NCBI GenBank assembly: GCA_964555285.1
Contig: CAZKRM010000015.1
Span: forward strand, 1-64,000
From: JBBIQV01 sp964555285
GTDB taxonomy: Bacteria; Nitrospirota; Nitrospiria; Nitrospirales; Nitrospiraceae
DNA: 64,000 bases
Direction: 5' to 3'
A model generated the notes under the pieces. It did no database searches and was not told the origin of the DNA. It saw only the letters and a program-made list of their open reading frames with translations. The position numbers were made by a program, and so were the translations under genes. Position 1 is the stretch's first letter. Each line of letters starts with the position of its first letter. Below are positions 18,112 through 27,500 of this stretch, piece after piece.

Positions 18112-18885
18112 GTGAAGATCGCTACCTTCAACGTCAACTCCCTCCGGAAACGCCTGCCGATCGTCCTCGACTGGTTGGAACGAAATCAACCGGACGTGCT
18201 GTGCCTGCAAGAGACGAAGGTGCAGGACAGCGAGTTCCCGCTGCTCGCGCTGGCGCCGTCCGGGTACGAGATCACGTTTCGCGGGATGAAGTCCTACAAC
18301 GGGGTGGCCATCCTCAGCCGGAAGAAGCCGGAAGCGGTTGCGTATGGATTCGATGACGGGGGAGACCCGGAGGACGCGCGGCTGTTACGGGTGGTGATTC
18401 AGGGGATTCCCATCGTGAACACCTACGTGCCGCAGGGGTTCGAGATCGATTCGCCGAAGTATGCGTACAAACTCGATTGGTACGCGCGATTGCGCCGCTA
18501 CTTCGACACCCATTTGTCGCCGACGAAGCCGGCGATCTGGTGTGGAGACATGAATGTCGCCCCGCGGCCGATCGACGTGCACAGCCCGGAGAAACATCTG
18601 CAACACGTCTGTTACCACGAGGATGCGCGGAAGGCTTACGAGCAGACCGTGGCGTGGGGTTTCGTGGACGTGTTTACGAAGCTCTATCCGACCCGCCGGC
18701 AATATACGTTTTGGGATTACCGTGCGCCGAGTTCGTTGGACGCCGACAAGGGGTGGAGGATCGATCATATTCTGGCGACGGTGCCGCTGGCGGAGCACTG
18801 CACCAAGGTCGAAGTGGACGTCGAGCCCCGGCGAGCGAAAGACTCCTCAGATCATACGTTCATGTGGGCGGAGTTTTCGGTCTAA
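18112..18885 (+). CDS. xth: Exodeoxyribonuclease III
   Basis: A 257-residue AP endonuclease / exonuclease III that repairs abasic sites. Family motifs are all visible: ATFNVNSLRKRL at the N terminus, LQETKVQD (catalytic Glu), WCGDMNVAPRPIDV (Asp/Asn), DADKGWRIDHILAT and SSDHTFMWAEF (catalytic His). The start is GTG 18112, one base after the MscS stop, so the two genes are probably co-transcribed. Confidence 0.95.
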   Translation: MKIATFNVNSLRKRLPIVLDWLERNQPDVLCLQETKVQDSEFPLLALAPSGYEITFRGMKSYNGVAILSRKKPEAVAYGFDDGGDPEDARLLRVVIQGIPIVNTYVPQGFEIDSPKYAYKLDWYARLRRYFDTHLSPTKPAIWCGDMNVAPRPIDVHSPEKHLQHVCYHEDARKAYEQTVAWGFVDVFTKLYPTRRQYTFWDYRAPSSLDADKGWRIDHILATVPLAEHCTKVEVDVEPRRAKDSSDHTFMWAEFSV

Positions 18886-18965
18886 CCGGGTGCGCGACGA
18901 CCACGACAGTCAGTCACGATCGTGTTCGACCGTGGCCCTCGCCTTGCCGCTTCCCCTCACAAACC

Positions 18966-19145
18966 TCACCGCGCACACGCCGCTCCCGGTACCGAGTGAT
19001 GCGCGCACGCTTTCGAGTAGCGGTTTTGTTTAATGAGCGGGTCGAGGATGAGCCCGCAGTTGATGCATCGCCACACAGATGATTCCGGGGAAAAATCCGG
19101 GCGCCATTCTTCGACCATCAGGCCGTTGCACTTTTGACAGGTCAT
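18966..19145 (-). CDS. Small two-CxxC zinc-ribbon protein
   Basis: A 59-residue protein starting MTCQKCNGLMVEEW, with a second pair in WRCINCGLILDP. The two CxxC knuckles should bind one zinc. The start ATG 19145 has a perfect AAGGAGGT site. The function is unknown; in this window such small zinc-ribbon proteins recur (also 2753 and 14161). Confidence 0.75.
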   Translation of the reverse strand: MTCQKCNGLMVEEWRPDFSPESSVWRCINCGLILDPLIKQNRYSKACAHHSVPGAACAR

Positions 19146-19306
19146 GGTGCGTACCTCCTTGTGGAGTGCCGTGCGTCGTGCTCGTTGCCTTTGCAAGCGG
19201 AAAAATAACATCGTGATATTAGAGGGCTGTTAATGGAGTGTTAAATGTTCTTAATCTCCGGGTCATCACTCGACGGTGGGCCGACACGACGGTAGCCCTC
19301 TCTCTC

Positions 19307-20587
19307 ATGGATTCAATCGTCGATATCGCCGTCATCGGCGCAGGAGCGGCCGGCCTGGCTGCGGCCATCTTCGCAGCGGAGCAAGCCGGTGACTCCAAGC
19401 GTCTCACCATCTCGCTGCTGGAGAGCGCGAAGACCATCGGCGCGAAAATTCTGATTTCAGGCGGCGGCCGCTGCAACGTCACGCATCACGTCGTCACGCC
19501 GGCCGATTTCAGCGGGACGAGGCACTTCGTCCGGCACGTGCTGGCTGCCTTCGACGCGGACGCGACGAAGCGGTGGTTCGTCTCGATGGGTGTCGAACTG
19601 AAGCGGGAGGAGACCGGCAAGCTGTTTCCCGTGACCGACAAAGCAAGGACGGTGCTCCATGCACTCGTCAATCGCTGTCACGAACTAGGCCTTGCCATTC
19701 GTCCGGATCATCGCGTGACGAGCGTCGATCGTCTTCCTGGTCCCGAAGCCGGGTTCTTAGTTCATCATGCTCACGGAACCATGCACGCGAAGAAGGTCAT
19801 TCTGGCAACGGGCGGTCGATCGATCCCCAAATCGGGGAGTGATGGATTCGGCTACGAGTTGGCACGACGGTTGGGTCACCAGGTGACCGCCACCGTCCCG
19901 GCGCTCGTTCCGTTGGTGCTCGACGACACGATGTTTCACAAGACACTCTCCGGTCTCTCGCAGGACGTCGAATTGACAACGGTGGTGAAGGGTCGCACAG
20001 TCGATCATCGGACCGGGAGTTTGCTTTGGACCCACTTCGGGATCAGTGGGCCGGTGGTCATGGACGCAAGTCGCTTCTGGTGCCTGGCACAGGAGCAGGA
20101 AGAAGCCGGTGCCCTCTACGGCAACTTTCTGCCTGGTCAGACCCTGGAACAGGTGCGGCAGTGGTTCATGGAGCAAATGCGGGACAATCCCCGACGCTCA
20201 CTGGTTAAGACGCTGGCGCAACGGCTTCCCCAGCGATTCGCTGAGGCGGTCATTCATCGCGTCGGATGCAAGGCGCACATGACCATCGCCCAACTGCCGC
20301 GCAAGGATCGCGACCGCTTGCTCGACAAACTGACTCGATTCAAGCTTCCTATCGTGCAGGATCGCGGATGGAACTACGCAGAAGTGACGGCGGGCGGGGT
20401 CCCTCTCGAAGAGATCAACTTCCGGACGATGGACTCCAAGCTGGTGCCGGGCTTGTACGTCATCGGCGAGATGCTGGACTGCGACGGCCGGATCGGCGGG
20501 TTCAACTTCCAATGGGCCTGGGCGACCGGCTTCCTCGCAGGCCGCGGGGCTGCCGCGCGCCTGCTTGGGGTCACTGCCGCGCGATAA
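19307..20587 (+). CDS. BaiN/HI0933-family flavoprotein
   Basis: A protein of about 426 residues in the HI0933 (BaiN / RdsA) family of FAD-dependent oxidoreductases. The FAD dinucleotide motif VIGAGAAGLAAAIFAA is at the N terminus, with the family signature GGGRCNVTH. ATGGRSIPKSGSDGFGY and a C-terminal GGVPLEEINFRTMDSKLVPGLY plus DGRIGGFNFQWAWATG complete it. Homologues reduce unsaturated ring or rRNA-derived substrates, but the substrate here is unknown. Start ATG 19307 places the FAD motif near the N terminus; an in-frame ATG at 19238 is possible. Confidence 0.88.
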   Translation: MDSIVDIAVIGAGAAGLAAAIFAAEQAGDSKRLTISLLESAKTIGAKILISGGGRCNVTHHVVTPADFSGTRHFVRHVLAAFDADATKRWFVSMGVELKREETGKLFPVTDKARTVLHALVNRCHELGLAIRPDHRVTSVDRLPGPEAGFLVHHAHGTMHAKKVILATGGRSIPKSGSDGFGYELARRLGHQVTATVPALVPLVLDDTMFHKTLSGLSQDVELTTVVKGRTVDHRTGSLLWTHFGISGPVVMDASRFWCLAQEQEEAGALYGNFLPGQTLEQVRQWFMEQMRDNPRRSLVKTLAQRLPQRFAEAVIHRVGCKAHMTIAQLPRKDRDRLLDKLTRFKLPIVQDRGWNYAEVTAGGVPLEEINFRTMDSKLVPGLYVIGEMLDCDGRIGGFNFQWAWATGFLAGRGAAARLLGVTAAR

Positions 20588-20589
20588 CG

Positions 20590-20895
20590 CGGGCGAGCAC
20601 GGTCGAGTCGACATCGAAGATCAGCCGCGACGGCGGGTGCCGTCGCGTGGTCATGCGCGCGAGGAAGCGATCGTGCAGCGTCCGCAGTTGGGGGAGCGCC
20701 GTCGGTGCCACGCGCAGCAAGAATCGCCACAGCGTTCTTGAACCCGATTCGCGAGAGGAACCGATGCAGAAGATAGACGCCACCGTAGTGGGTCAGAGTC
20801 TCGGCCCCAAACGCGATCGCCAAATTCCGCGGTCCTTTTGGCATCACAGTGAACCCTACCCCAGGGGTAGCATTCACTGCAAACGATGGAATCAC
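20590..20895 (-). mobile_element. IS1380-family transposase remnant
   Basis: The minus strand encodes the start of an IS1380-type transposase (LTHYGGVYLLHRFLSRIGFKN) in one frame. A short later piece in another frame carries LRTLHDRFLARM and SRLIFDVDSTVL, which contains the first catalytic Asp region. The intervening ~100 residues and everything after are missing. No terminal inverted repeats or target duplication are evident. It is dead. Confidence 0.7.
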
Positions 20896-21055
20896 TCATG
20901 GACCATGTATGGCATATCGTCAAGAACACCGTTCGCTAACCAATGCCGCAGAATTTAGGGTCATACCTTCTGAAACGTCCCCACCGATAACTTCCCGATC
21001 TTCCTTCGCAATTCCATGGAAAATTGCCTGGATAACAAAAAAGTGTCCTGGCGTC

Positions 21056-21083
21056 TTGACTTGGTTCTAGCTAGAACTATCAT
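21056..21083 (+). promoter_or_regulatory. Promoter with palindromic operator upstream of doxX-pirin
   Basis: TTGACT (21056-21061) and TATCAT (21078-21083) are 16 bases apart. The spacer contains a perfect 14-bp palindrome, GTTCTAGCTAGAAC (21064-21077). A dimeric repressor bound there would block RNA polymerase. The adjacent genes (DoxX and pirin) suggest redox or electrophile control. The regulator is not identified. Confidence 0.6.
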
Positions 21084-21147
21084 ACTGGACATGCCTGGTT
21101 GTGAAGGTTGGGAGATGATCCGGCACTTGTTCGAGAGGAGGTGTGTC

Positions 21148-21597
21148 ATGAAAGCGTTGTTTCAAACGGACGATAGTTGGTCCAGTCTCATCCTGCGTGT
21201 CGCTTTAGGAGTGGTGATGTTTCCGCATGGTGCGCAGAAGCTCCTGGGCTGGTATGGGGGCTTTGGGTTCGACGGCACGATGGGATTCTTCACGGAGACC
21301 ATGCACCTCCCGTGGCTGTTCGCGCTCCTGATCATCATCGGCGAGTTTTTCGGCAGCCTGGGATTGCTGGCTGGATTGCTGACTCGGTTCTCGGCGGCCA
21401 GTATCGGCGTCATCATGCTGGGCGCCATCACCCTGGTTCATCTTCCGAACGGCTTTTTCATGAACTGGTTCGGCAAGCAGGCCGGTGAAGGTTACGAGTA
21501 CCATCTGCTCGTCATCGGCATCGCAGCCACGTTGCTGATCACGGGGGCGGGCCGGTGGTCGGTCGACAAACTGATCGCAGAGCGGTTGCGTGCGTGA
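21148..21597 (+). CDS. DoxX family membrane protein
   Basis: A 149-residue four-helix DoxX protein. Signatures are RVALGVVMFPHGAQKLLGWYGG near the N terminus and the repeated LLIIIGEFFGSLGLLAGLLTR helix. DoxX-like proteins sit in the inner membrane and are linked to thiosulfate or quinone redox chemistry and oxidative stress. The start at ATG 21148 follows GAGGAGGTG. The pirin gene starts 18 bases downstream, a pairing seen in many bacteria. Confidence 0.9.
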   Translation: MKALFQTDDSWSSLILRVALGVVMFPHGAQKLLGWYGGFGFDGTMGFFTETMHLPWLFALLIIIGEFFGSLGLLAGLLTRFSAASIGVIMLGAITLVHLPNGFFMNWFGKQAGEGYEYHLLVIGIAATLLITGAGRWSVDKLIAERLRA

Positions 21598-21615
21598 AGG
21601 GAAGAGAGGTGGATC

Positions 21616-22518
21616 ATGAAAGCGACTCCGCTACAGGGAGAGGCCATCAGGGTCAAAGCCGGGGAGAAGATCAGCGTCTATGGACCGGGGTCGACCCACG
21701 TGGTCGGCGACGGGTTCCATGTACGGAATCTCTTTCCGAGTCACGATCTGGATCGCGACGTCAGTCCCTTTCTCATGTTGGACTATGCCGGTCCGACCTA
21801 TTACCCGCCGACCGACCATCTGCGTGGGGTCGGTGAACACCCGCACCGTGGTTTTGAAACCGTCACGATCGTCTACCAGGGTCTCGTGGCCCATCGAGAT
21901 TCCGCGGGGAATGCCGGCGTGATCGGGCCTGGCGATGTGCAGTGGATGACCGCAGCCTCCGGTGTCGTGCACGAAGAGATGCACGAGCGAACATGGGCCA
22001 AGCGCGGCGGCACGTTGCAGGCGATTCAATTGTGGGTGAATTTGCCCCGAGCGTCCAAGATGTCGGCGCCGGGCTATCAAACCATCGCGAACGATCAGAT
22101 CCCGATCATTCCGGTAGAAGGGGGAGGTTCCCTTCGGGTCATCGCGGGAGAAGTGCGAGGCGTGAAAGGTCCGGCGAAGACCTTCACCCCGATTGAGCTG
22201 TACGATCTTCGACTCAAGGCCGGACACCGGACCGAACTCCGCTTGCCTGCGGGACACAACCTGTCCCTGTTCATCCTCAGCGGGCGCATCCGGGTGAACG
22301 AGACGGCGTCGGCGGGAGAGGCGGAGCTCGCCGTAGTCCGCCGGGCTGATGGAGCGATCACGGTGAGAGGCGAAGAGGACTCGGTCGTCCTGGTGCTCGC
22401 AGGGCAACCGATCGACGAACCTATCGCCCGGTATGGCCCGTTCGTGATGAACACCAAAGTTGAACTGATCCAGGCGGTACAGGATTATCAGGCGGGGAAG
22501 ATGGGACATTTATCGTAA
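21616..22518 (+). CDS. Pirin family protein
   Basis: A 300-residue pirin of the bicupin fold. The N-terminal cupin has the metal motif HPHRGFETVTIVYQG, plus the downstream HRDS and the EEMHE segment that supply the remaining His/Glu ligands. Some pirins are quercetin 2,3-dioxygenases and others act as iron-dependent redox sensors. It forms an operon with doxX. It is cytosolic, with no signal peptide. Confidence 0.92.
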   Translation: MKATPLQGEAIRVKAGEKISVYGPGSTHVVGDGFHVRNLFPSHDLDRDVSPFLMLDYAGPTYYPPTDHLRGVGEHPHRGFETVTIVYQGLVAHRDSAGNAGVIGPGDVQWMTAASGVVHEEMHERTWAKRGGTLQAIQLWVNLPRASKMSAPGYQTIANDQIPIIPVEGGGSLRVIAGEVRGVKGPAKTFTPIELYDLRLKAGHRTELRLPAGHNLSLFILSGRIRVNETASAGEAELAVVRRADGAITVRGEEDSVVLVLAGQPIDEPIARYGPFVMNTKVELIQAVQDYQAGKMGHLS

Positions 22519-22551
22519 GTTCGTCGTTCGTGAAGTGTCGTTCGTATCTCG
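22519..22551. repeat. Heptamer repeat tract downstream of pirin
   Basis: The sequence is four consecutive degenerate 7-nt units (GTTCGTC, GTTCGTG, AAGTGTC, GTTCGTA) starting directly after the pirin stop. It lies just upstream of the truncated VOC gene, with a second, different heptamer tract on the other side at 22724. It is one of several such tracts in the window. Confidence 0.65.
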
Positions 22552-22602
22552 CGGGTCCATGCGTCCACTGCCGCACAGGGCTCGACGGGCGGGAGGTGAC
22601 CG

Positions 22603-22734
22603 ATGGCTGTGCAAGTCTATGGCTGCAATCACGTCGTGATCGAAGTCACGGACGCGAAGAAGGCCGTGAAATTCTATTCAGACGTCTTCGGCCTCAGGAG
22701 TTCTATTACGACACTGGGAGGAAGTAAGGAGTGA
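22603..22734 (+). pseudogene. VOC (glyoxalase) family gene with its middle deleted
   Basis: A 43-codon frame begins after GGGAGGTG with MAVQVYGCNHVVIEVTDAKK and KFYSDVFGL, a typical start of a vicinal-oxygen-chelate domain. The plus-one frame then ends EFYYDTGRK and a stop at 22727, which looks like the C-terminal strand of the same family. About 90 residues between the two are missing. The intact VOC gene at 22767 is a different sequence, so this is not a duplication of it. Confidence 0.65.
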
Positions 22735-22761
22735 AGGGTCAGGAGTAAGGGGTTGGGGGTG
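22724..22761. repeat. Heptamer repeat tract upstream of VOC gene
   Basis: Five 7-nt units in a row (GTAAGGA, GTGAAGG, GTCAGGA, GTAAGGG, GTTGGGG) overlap the end of the VOC remnant and finish just before the intact VOC gene. It is purine-rich on the plus strand, with no pairing arm nearby. Confidence 0.65.
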
Positions 22762-22766
22762 CATAG

Positions 22767-23213
22767 ATGAAAGCCCATTATCTCGGACATGTCGTGTTCT
22801 ATGTGAAGGACCTCGAACGGTCGCTCGCGTTCTACCGCGATCTGCTCGGATTTCAGGAGGTCGGGAGAATCTTCAGTGGAGCCGCCGCCGCGCTGACGTC
22901 GGGACGGACCCATCACGAGCTGTTACTCATCCAAGTCGGCGATGCGCCGGGGCCTCCGCCAGGTCGCCGTCGCGGGCTCTACCACATCGGCATCAAGGTC
23001 GGCGATAGCCTCGATGAGCTGCGTGCGGCCAAGCGAGAGCTGGAGCAGGTCGGGATTCCGATCGACGGCATGAGCGACCACACGGTGAGTCAGAGCCTCT
23101 ATTTGCGGGACCCGGACGGCAACGAAGTCGAGCTGTACGTGGACGCGGACGAGTCTCTGTGGAAGAAGAATCCGGCGGCGGTTGTGTCGCCGATTATGCC
23201 GCTCTCTCTGTAA
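22767..23213 (+). CDS. VOC family dioxygenase-like protein
   Basis: A 148-residue protein with two βαβββ modules of the glyoxalase / extradiol dioxygenase superfamily. LGHVVFYVKDLERSLAFYRD opens module one with its metal His, YHIGIKVGDSLDELRAAK opens module two with a second His, and LYLRDPDGNEVELYVDAD supplies the metal Glu. It is probably a metal-dependent cytosolic enzyme of the catechol 2,3-dioxygenase type, but no substrate can be assigned. Confidence 0.85.
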   Translation: MKAHYLGHVVFYVKDLERSLAFYRDLLGFQEVGRIFSGAAAALTSGRTHHELLLIQVGDAPGPPPGRRRGLYHIGIKVGDSLDELRAAKRELEQVGIPIDGMSDHTVSQSLYLRDPDGNEVELYVDADESLWKKNPAAVVSPIMPLSL

Positions 23214-23317
23214 CGAGCGCGGAACGCCTTCGGCCGGCTGCGAGATGCAATGAGCCCTTCTCCTCAGGTAGACTGAGCACCTACGTTGCGACACTTCGCG
23301 ATGACACGAGATCATCG

Positions 23318-24514
23318 GTGAATACCCATCGATACGTTGGTCGACTCTTCCCCATGATGCTTGCCGGCGCCATCGCGACCGGCTGGCTGGGCTGCAAGCA
23401 AGAGCCTGTCTCCACACCGGCTCGCCCTATCCCGGAGGTGCCGGTGGTGACGGTGTCGCCTCACACGATGCCGGACGAACCGGAGTTCATCGGGCAAACC
23501 GAAGCGTCGCGACCGGTTGAGATCCGCTCCCAGGTGACGGGCATCCTTAAAGAGAGGTTCTTTGCGGAGGGGCGCGACGTCAAGAAAGGCGACCGGCTCT
23601 ATCAAATCGATCCGATTCCGTTTAAGGCGGCTGTCAGCAGCGCCAGCGCCAAGGTGGCCCAGGCGGAGGCCCGCCTCGTGCAAGCCAAGCAGAACTCTGC
23701 ACGTGTGAAACCGCTGCTCGCGGAACAGGCGGTGAGCCAGAAAGACGTGGATGATGCGGTGGCAGAAGAGCTGGCGGCCAAAGCCGCGCTGGAGGCAGCC
23801 AAAGCCGATTTGATCAAGGCCACGTTCGATCTCGACAACACGCTTATTATCGCTCCCATCAGCGGTCGGATCGAGCGGAGCCGGCTTTATGAAGGGCGTC
23901 TCATTGCCGCGCAGACCGACCTGTTGACGACGATCCACCAGTTAGATCCCATGTACGTGAACGCGAGTGCCCCAGAGACATTCGTACTCAAACGGCTCCG
24001 GGAGCGCGCGACTCATCGGATTCAAGGCGCGTCGCTCTACGAACTGCGGGGCGTCATCACCTTTGCAGACGGCAGCACCTATCCTCATCAAGGGATGTTG
24101 GATTTGCTCGAAGTCGGCGTGCGCTCGGCCACCGGCACCAGGGACTTTCGCGTGACCTTCCCCAATCCGGATAGCGTGCTGTTCCCGGGACAGTTCGTGA
24201 AAGTCCGCATTTTGGGCGCCGTGAGAACGGGCGTCATCCTGGTCCCCCAAAGTGCCGTCCAGCAGGGACCCAAGGGACCCATCGTCTTTGTCGTCGGACC
24301 GGAAAATAAGGTGGAGATCCGCCCCGTCCAGGCCACATCTTGGCGAGGCAGTCAGTGGTCCATCGAAGACGGCTTGCGCGAGGGAGACCGGGTGATTGTG
24401 GAGGGACTTCATATGATCTCGCCTGGCGCGCCCGTGAACGCCGTTCCGTATACAAAACCCGACCCAGCCGCTTCCGGCCAGCCGGCAGATGCGAAGCCGG
24501 AACAAGCAAAATGA
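23318..24514 (+). CDS. RND efflux periplasmic adaptor (MFP) lipoprotein
   Basis: A 398-residue membrane-fusion protein of the AcrA/MexA type, linking the RND pump to the outer-membrane channel. An N-terminal hydrophobic segment ends in the lipobox GWLGC. The biotinyl-lipoyl half motifs (RPVEIRSQVTGIL and FDLDNTLIIAPISGRIERS) flank an Ala/Lys/Glu-rich α-hairpin at ~100-165, and the β-barrel and membrane-proximal domain follow. The start is GTG 23318, or ATG 23354. The stop overlaps the pump ATG (ATGA). Confidence 0.92.
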   Translation: MNTHRYVGRLFPMMLAGAIATGWLGCKQEPVSTPARPIPEVPVVTVSPHTMPDEPEFIGQTEASRPVEIRSQVTGILKERFFAEGRDVKKGDRLYQIDPIPFKAAVSSASAKVAQAEARLVQAKQNSARVKPLLAEQAVSQKDVDDAVAEELAAKAALEAAKADLIKATFDLDNTLIIAPISGRIERSRLYEGRLIAAQTDLLTTIHQLDPMYVNASAPETFVLKRLRERATHRIQGASLYELRGVITFADGSTYPHQGMLDLLEVGVRSATGTRDFRVTFPNPDSVLFPGQFVKVRILGAVRTGVILVPQSAVQQGPKGPIVFVVGPENKVEIRPVQATSWRGSQWSIEDGLREGDRVIVEGLHMISPGAPVNAVPYTKPDPAASGQPADAKPEQAK

Positions 24515-27500
24515 TCCCACATTTTTTTATCGATCGTCCGATATTTGCATCGGTTCTCTCGATTGTGATCGTGGTGGCGGGCCTCGTGTCTCTGCAGACG
24601 TTGCCCATCGCCCAATTTCCTGAAATCACCCCTCCCGTCGTGCAGATCGAGGCTGACTATCCAGGGGCGAGCGCGGAAGTCATCGCGGATTCAGTCGCAC
24701 GCCCGATCGAGGTACAGCTTCCCGGCATCGACAACCTCCTCTACTACGACTCCACCAGCACCAACGACGGCCACATGACCATCAAGCTCACGTTCGAGAT
24801 CGGGACGAACGTGGACATCGCGCAGGTGCAGACCCAGAACCGCCAGAAGCTGGCCGAGCCGCAGTTGCCGCCGGAAGTGGTCCGCCAGGGCATCTCGGTC
24901 AAAAAAGTGTCGCCGGATTTACTGGCTGTGGTGGCCCTCAGCTCCAGTGATCCCACACAAGACACCATCTTTCTTTCCAATTATGCCATCTTGCGCGTGA
25001 TCGATAATCTCAAGCGACTGAAGGGCGTAGGCGACGCGCTGGTGTTCGGAGGGCAGAATTATTCCATGCGCTTGATCCTGGACCCCACCCGGATGGCGCA
25101 ATTGAGCATCACCCCGACCGACATCGCGCACGTCGTCCGCGAGCAGAACAGGGATTTTCCCGCCGGGACGATCGGCCGTGAGCCGGCGCCCAAAGGCACC
25201 GAACTCACGATCCCGGTCATTACGCAGGGCCGTCTCACCGACGTGAAGGACTTTGAGGAGATGATCGTGCGGGCTCTCCCGAACGGCTCGATGGTTCGTC
25301 TGAAGGATGTGGCCAGGGTCGAGTTGGGAGCCCAGTCGTATTCGCTCGAGGGGCGCTGGAACGGGAAGCCGAACGTATTTCTGTTGATCTTCCTGTCGCC
25401 CGGAGCCAATGCGCTCGACACGGTGAAGCGAGTCCGGAAGGAAATGGAGACGGTCGCGAAGAGCTTTCCTCCGGGGGTCTCCTACGATGTGCCGTACGAC
25501 ACGACCAGGTTTATCGAAGTGTCCATCAAAGAAGTGGTCAAGACTCTGGCGGAAGCGATGGTGCTGGTCATCCTCGTCGTGTATCTGTTCCTTCAGAGTT
25601 GGCGCGCGACGGTGATTCCCGGCGTGGCGGTGCCGGTCTCGCTCATCGGGACCTTTGCCGGCATGAGCGCGCTCGGTTTTTCGATCAACACGCTCACCCT
25701 CTTCGGGATGGTCCTCGCCATCGGGATGGTGGTCGACGACGCGATCGTGGTGGTGGAGAACGTCGAACGTCACATGGCGAATGGACTGTCGCCGAAGGAT
25801 GCCGCCAAGAAAGCCATGGACGAAGTCACAGGCCCAGTGATTGCCATTGTGCTCGTCCTCTGCGCCGTATTCGTGCCGGTCGGTTTCTTGGGCGGGATTA
25901 CGGGAGAGCTCTACAAACAATTTGCCATCACCATCGCGATGTCCGTCATCATCTCCGGCCTGGTCGCCCTCACGCTCAGTCCAGCACTCTGCTCCCTGGT
26001 GCTGAAGCCTGGCCACAGCCAGCGCAGAGGTTTGTTCGGCGTCTTCAATCGGTTCTTCGGTTGGACGCAAACTCGGTATTCCGCTGCCGTGGGGACGATC
26101 CTCAACCGGTCGGTCTTGTCCTTGGTGCTTTTCGGAATCATCGGCCTGGTCGCCGCCGGCCTGTTCAGGACAATTCCATCCAGCTTCTTGCCGGACGAAG
26201 ATCAAGGCTACTTCATCACCATCGTCCAGCTTCCTGATGGCGCGTCGAAGCAACGGACCGATGTGGTGATGAGCAAAATCGAAAAGTATTTTCTGTCGAT
26301 TCCCGCTATCCATTCGACCGACGCCTTGACCGGCCAGAACTTCGTCTTCGGCACCAGAGGACCGAACTCAGCGACGATGTTTCTCCCCCTGCGGCACTGG
26401 GATGAGCGCCAGGGGCCGCAGAATCATGTAAAAGCCCTGATCGGCGCCGCTTATGGAGAGTTCGCCAAGATTCCCGAGGCGCTGATTTTGGCCTTTAACG
26501 CCCCGTCGATCCGAGGACTCGGCGCCACGGGCGGGTTTTCCCTCCAACTTCAAGATCCCAGCAGCGGGGATTTCAACAAGTTTGCCGGTGTGGCCCAGGA
26601 GTTTCTCGCCAAGGCCGGACAGCAGCCGGCGATCGGGGCGATCGGCAGCAGTTTTCGCGTGAGCGCGCCGCGACTCTTTGCCCATGTGGATCGGGAACGA
26701 GCCAAGTCGCTGGGTGTGCCGATCTCCGAAGTGTTCGATACGCTACAGGCTTATTTTGGCAACCTCTACGTGAATGACTTTCTGAAATTCGGCCGGGTCT
26801 ATCGCGTCCAGACGGAAGCCGACGCACAGTATCGCGCGACGCCGGAAGACATTTCGAAGATCTATGTTCGCGCCTTGAATGCGCAGGGCCAGACCATGGT
26901 CCCCCTCGAGACGGTGGTCACGACAGAATTTACCAGCGGACCGGATCCCGTGACCCACTTCAACGGATACAACACGGCGCTCGTACTCGGCGCGGCTGCG
27001 CCAGGCTACAGTTCCGGTCAGGTGCTCGATGCATTGGACCACGTGGCGCGCGAAGTCTTGATTCCGAAAGGGTACGGGATCGACTGGAGCGGAATTTCAT
27101 ACCAGGAGCGTATGGTGGGACGACAATCGCTCTTTGCCTTCGCCTTCGGCTTGCTGATGGTGTTCCTGGTGCTGGCGGCTCAGTATGAGAGTTGGTCCGT
27201 GCCCTTCGCCGTCCTGCTTGCCGTGCCGTTCGGCATCTTCGGAGCCCTCTCCGCCGTGTGGGTTCGCGGAATGTCCAACGACATCTACTTCCAGATCGGA
27301 CTGGTCACGCTGATCGGGCTCTCCGCGAAGAACGCCATTCTGATCGTGGAGTTTGCCAACAAACGCCACGAAGCCGGACAGTCGCTGTTCGATTCGGCGA
27401 TCGAAGCGGCCAGGCTCCGTTTTCGGCCGATCATCATGACGTCGATGGCGTTTATTCTCGGTGTGGTCCCGCTCGTACTTGCCTCCGGCGCCGGCGCGGC

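Noticed and set aside
24919..26313. 464-residue minus-strand frame opposite the RND transporter
   Set aside because: Antisense artefact of the intact 1059-residue pump; His/Asp-rich, no domain.
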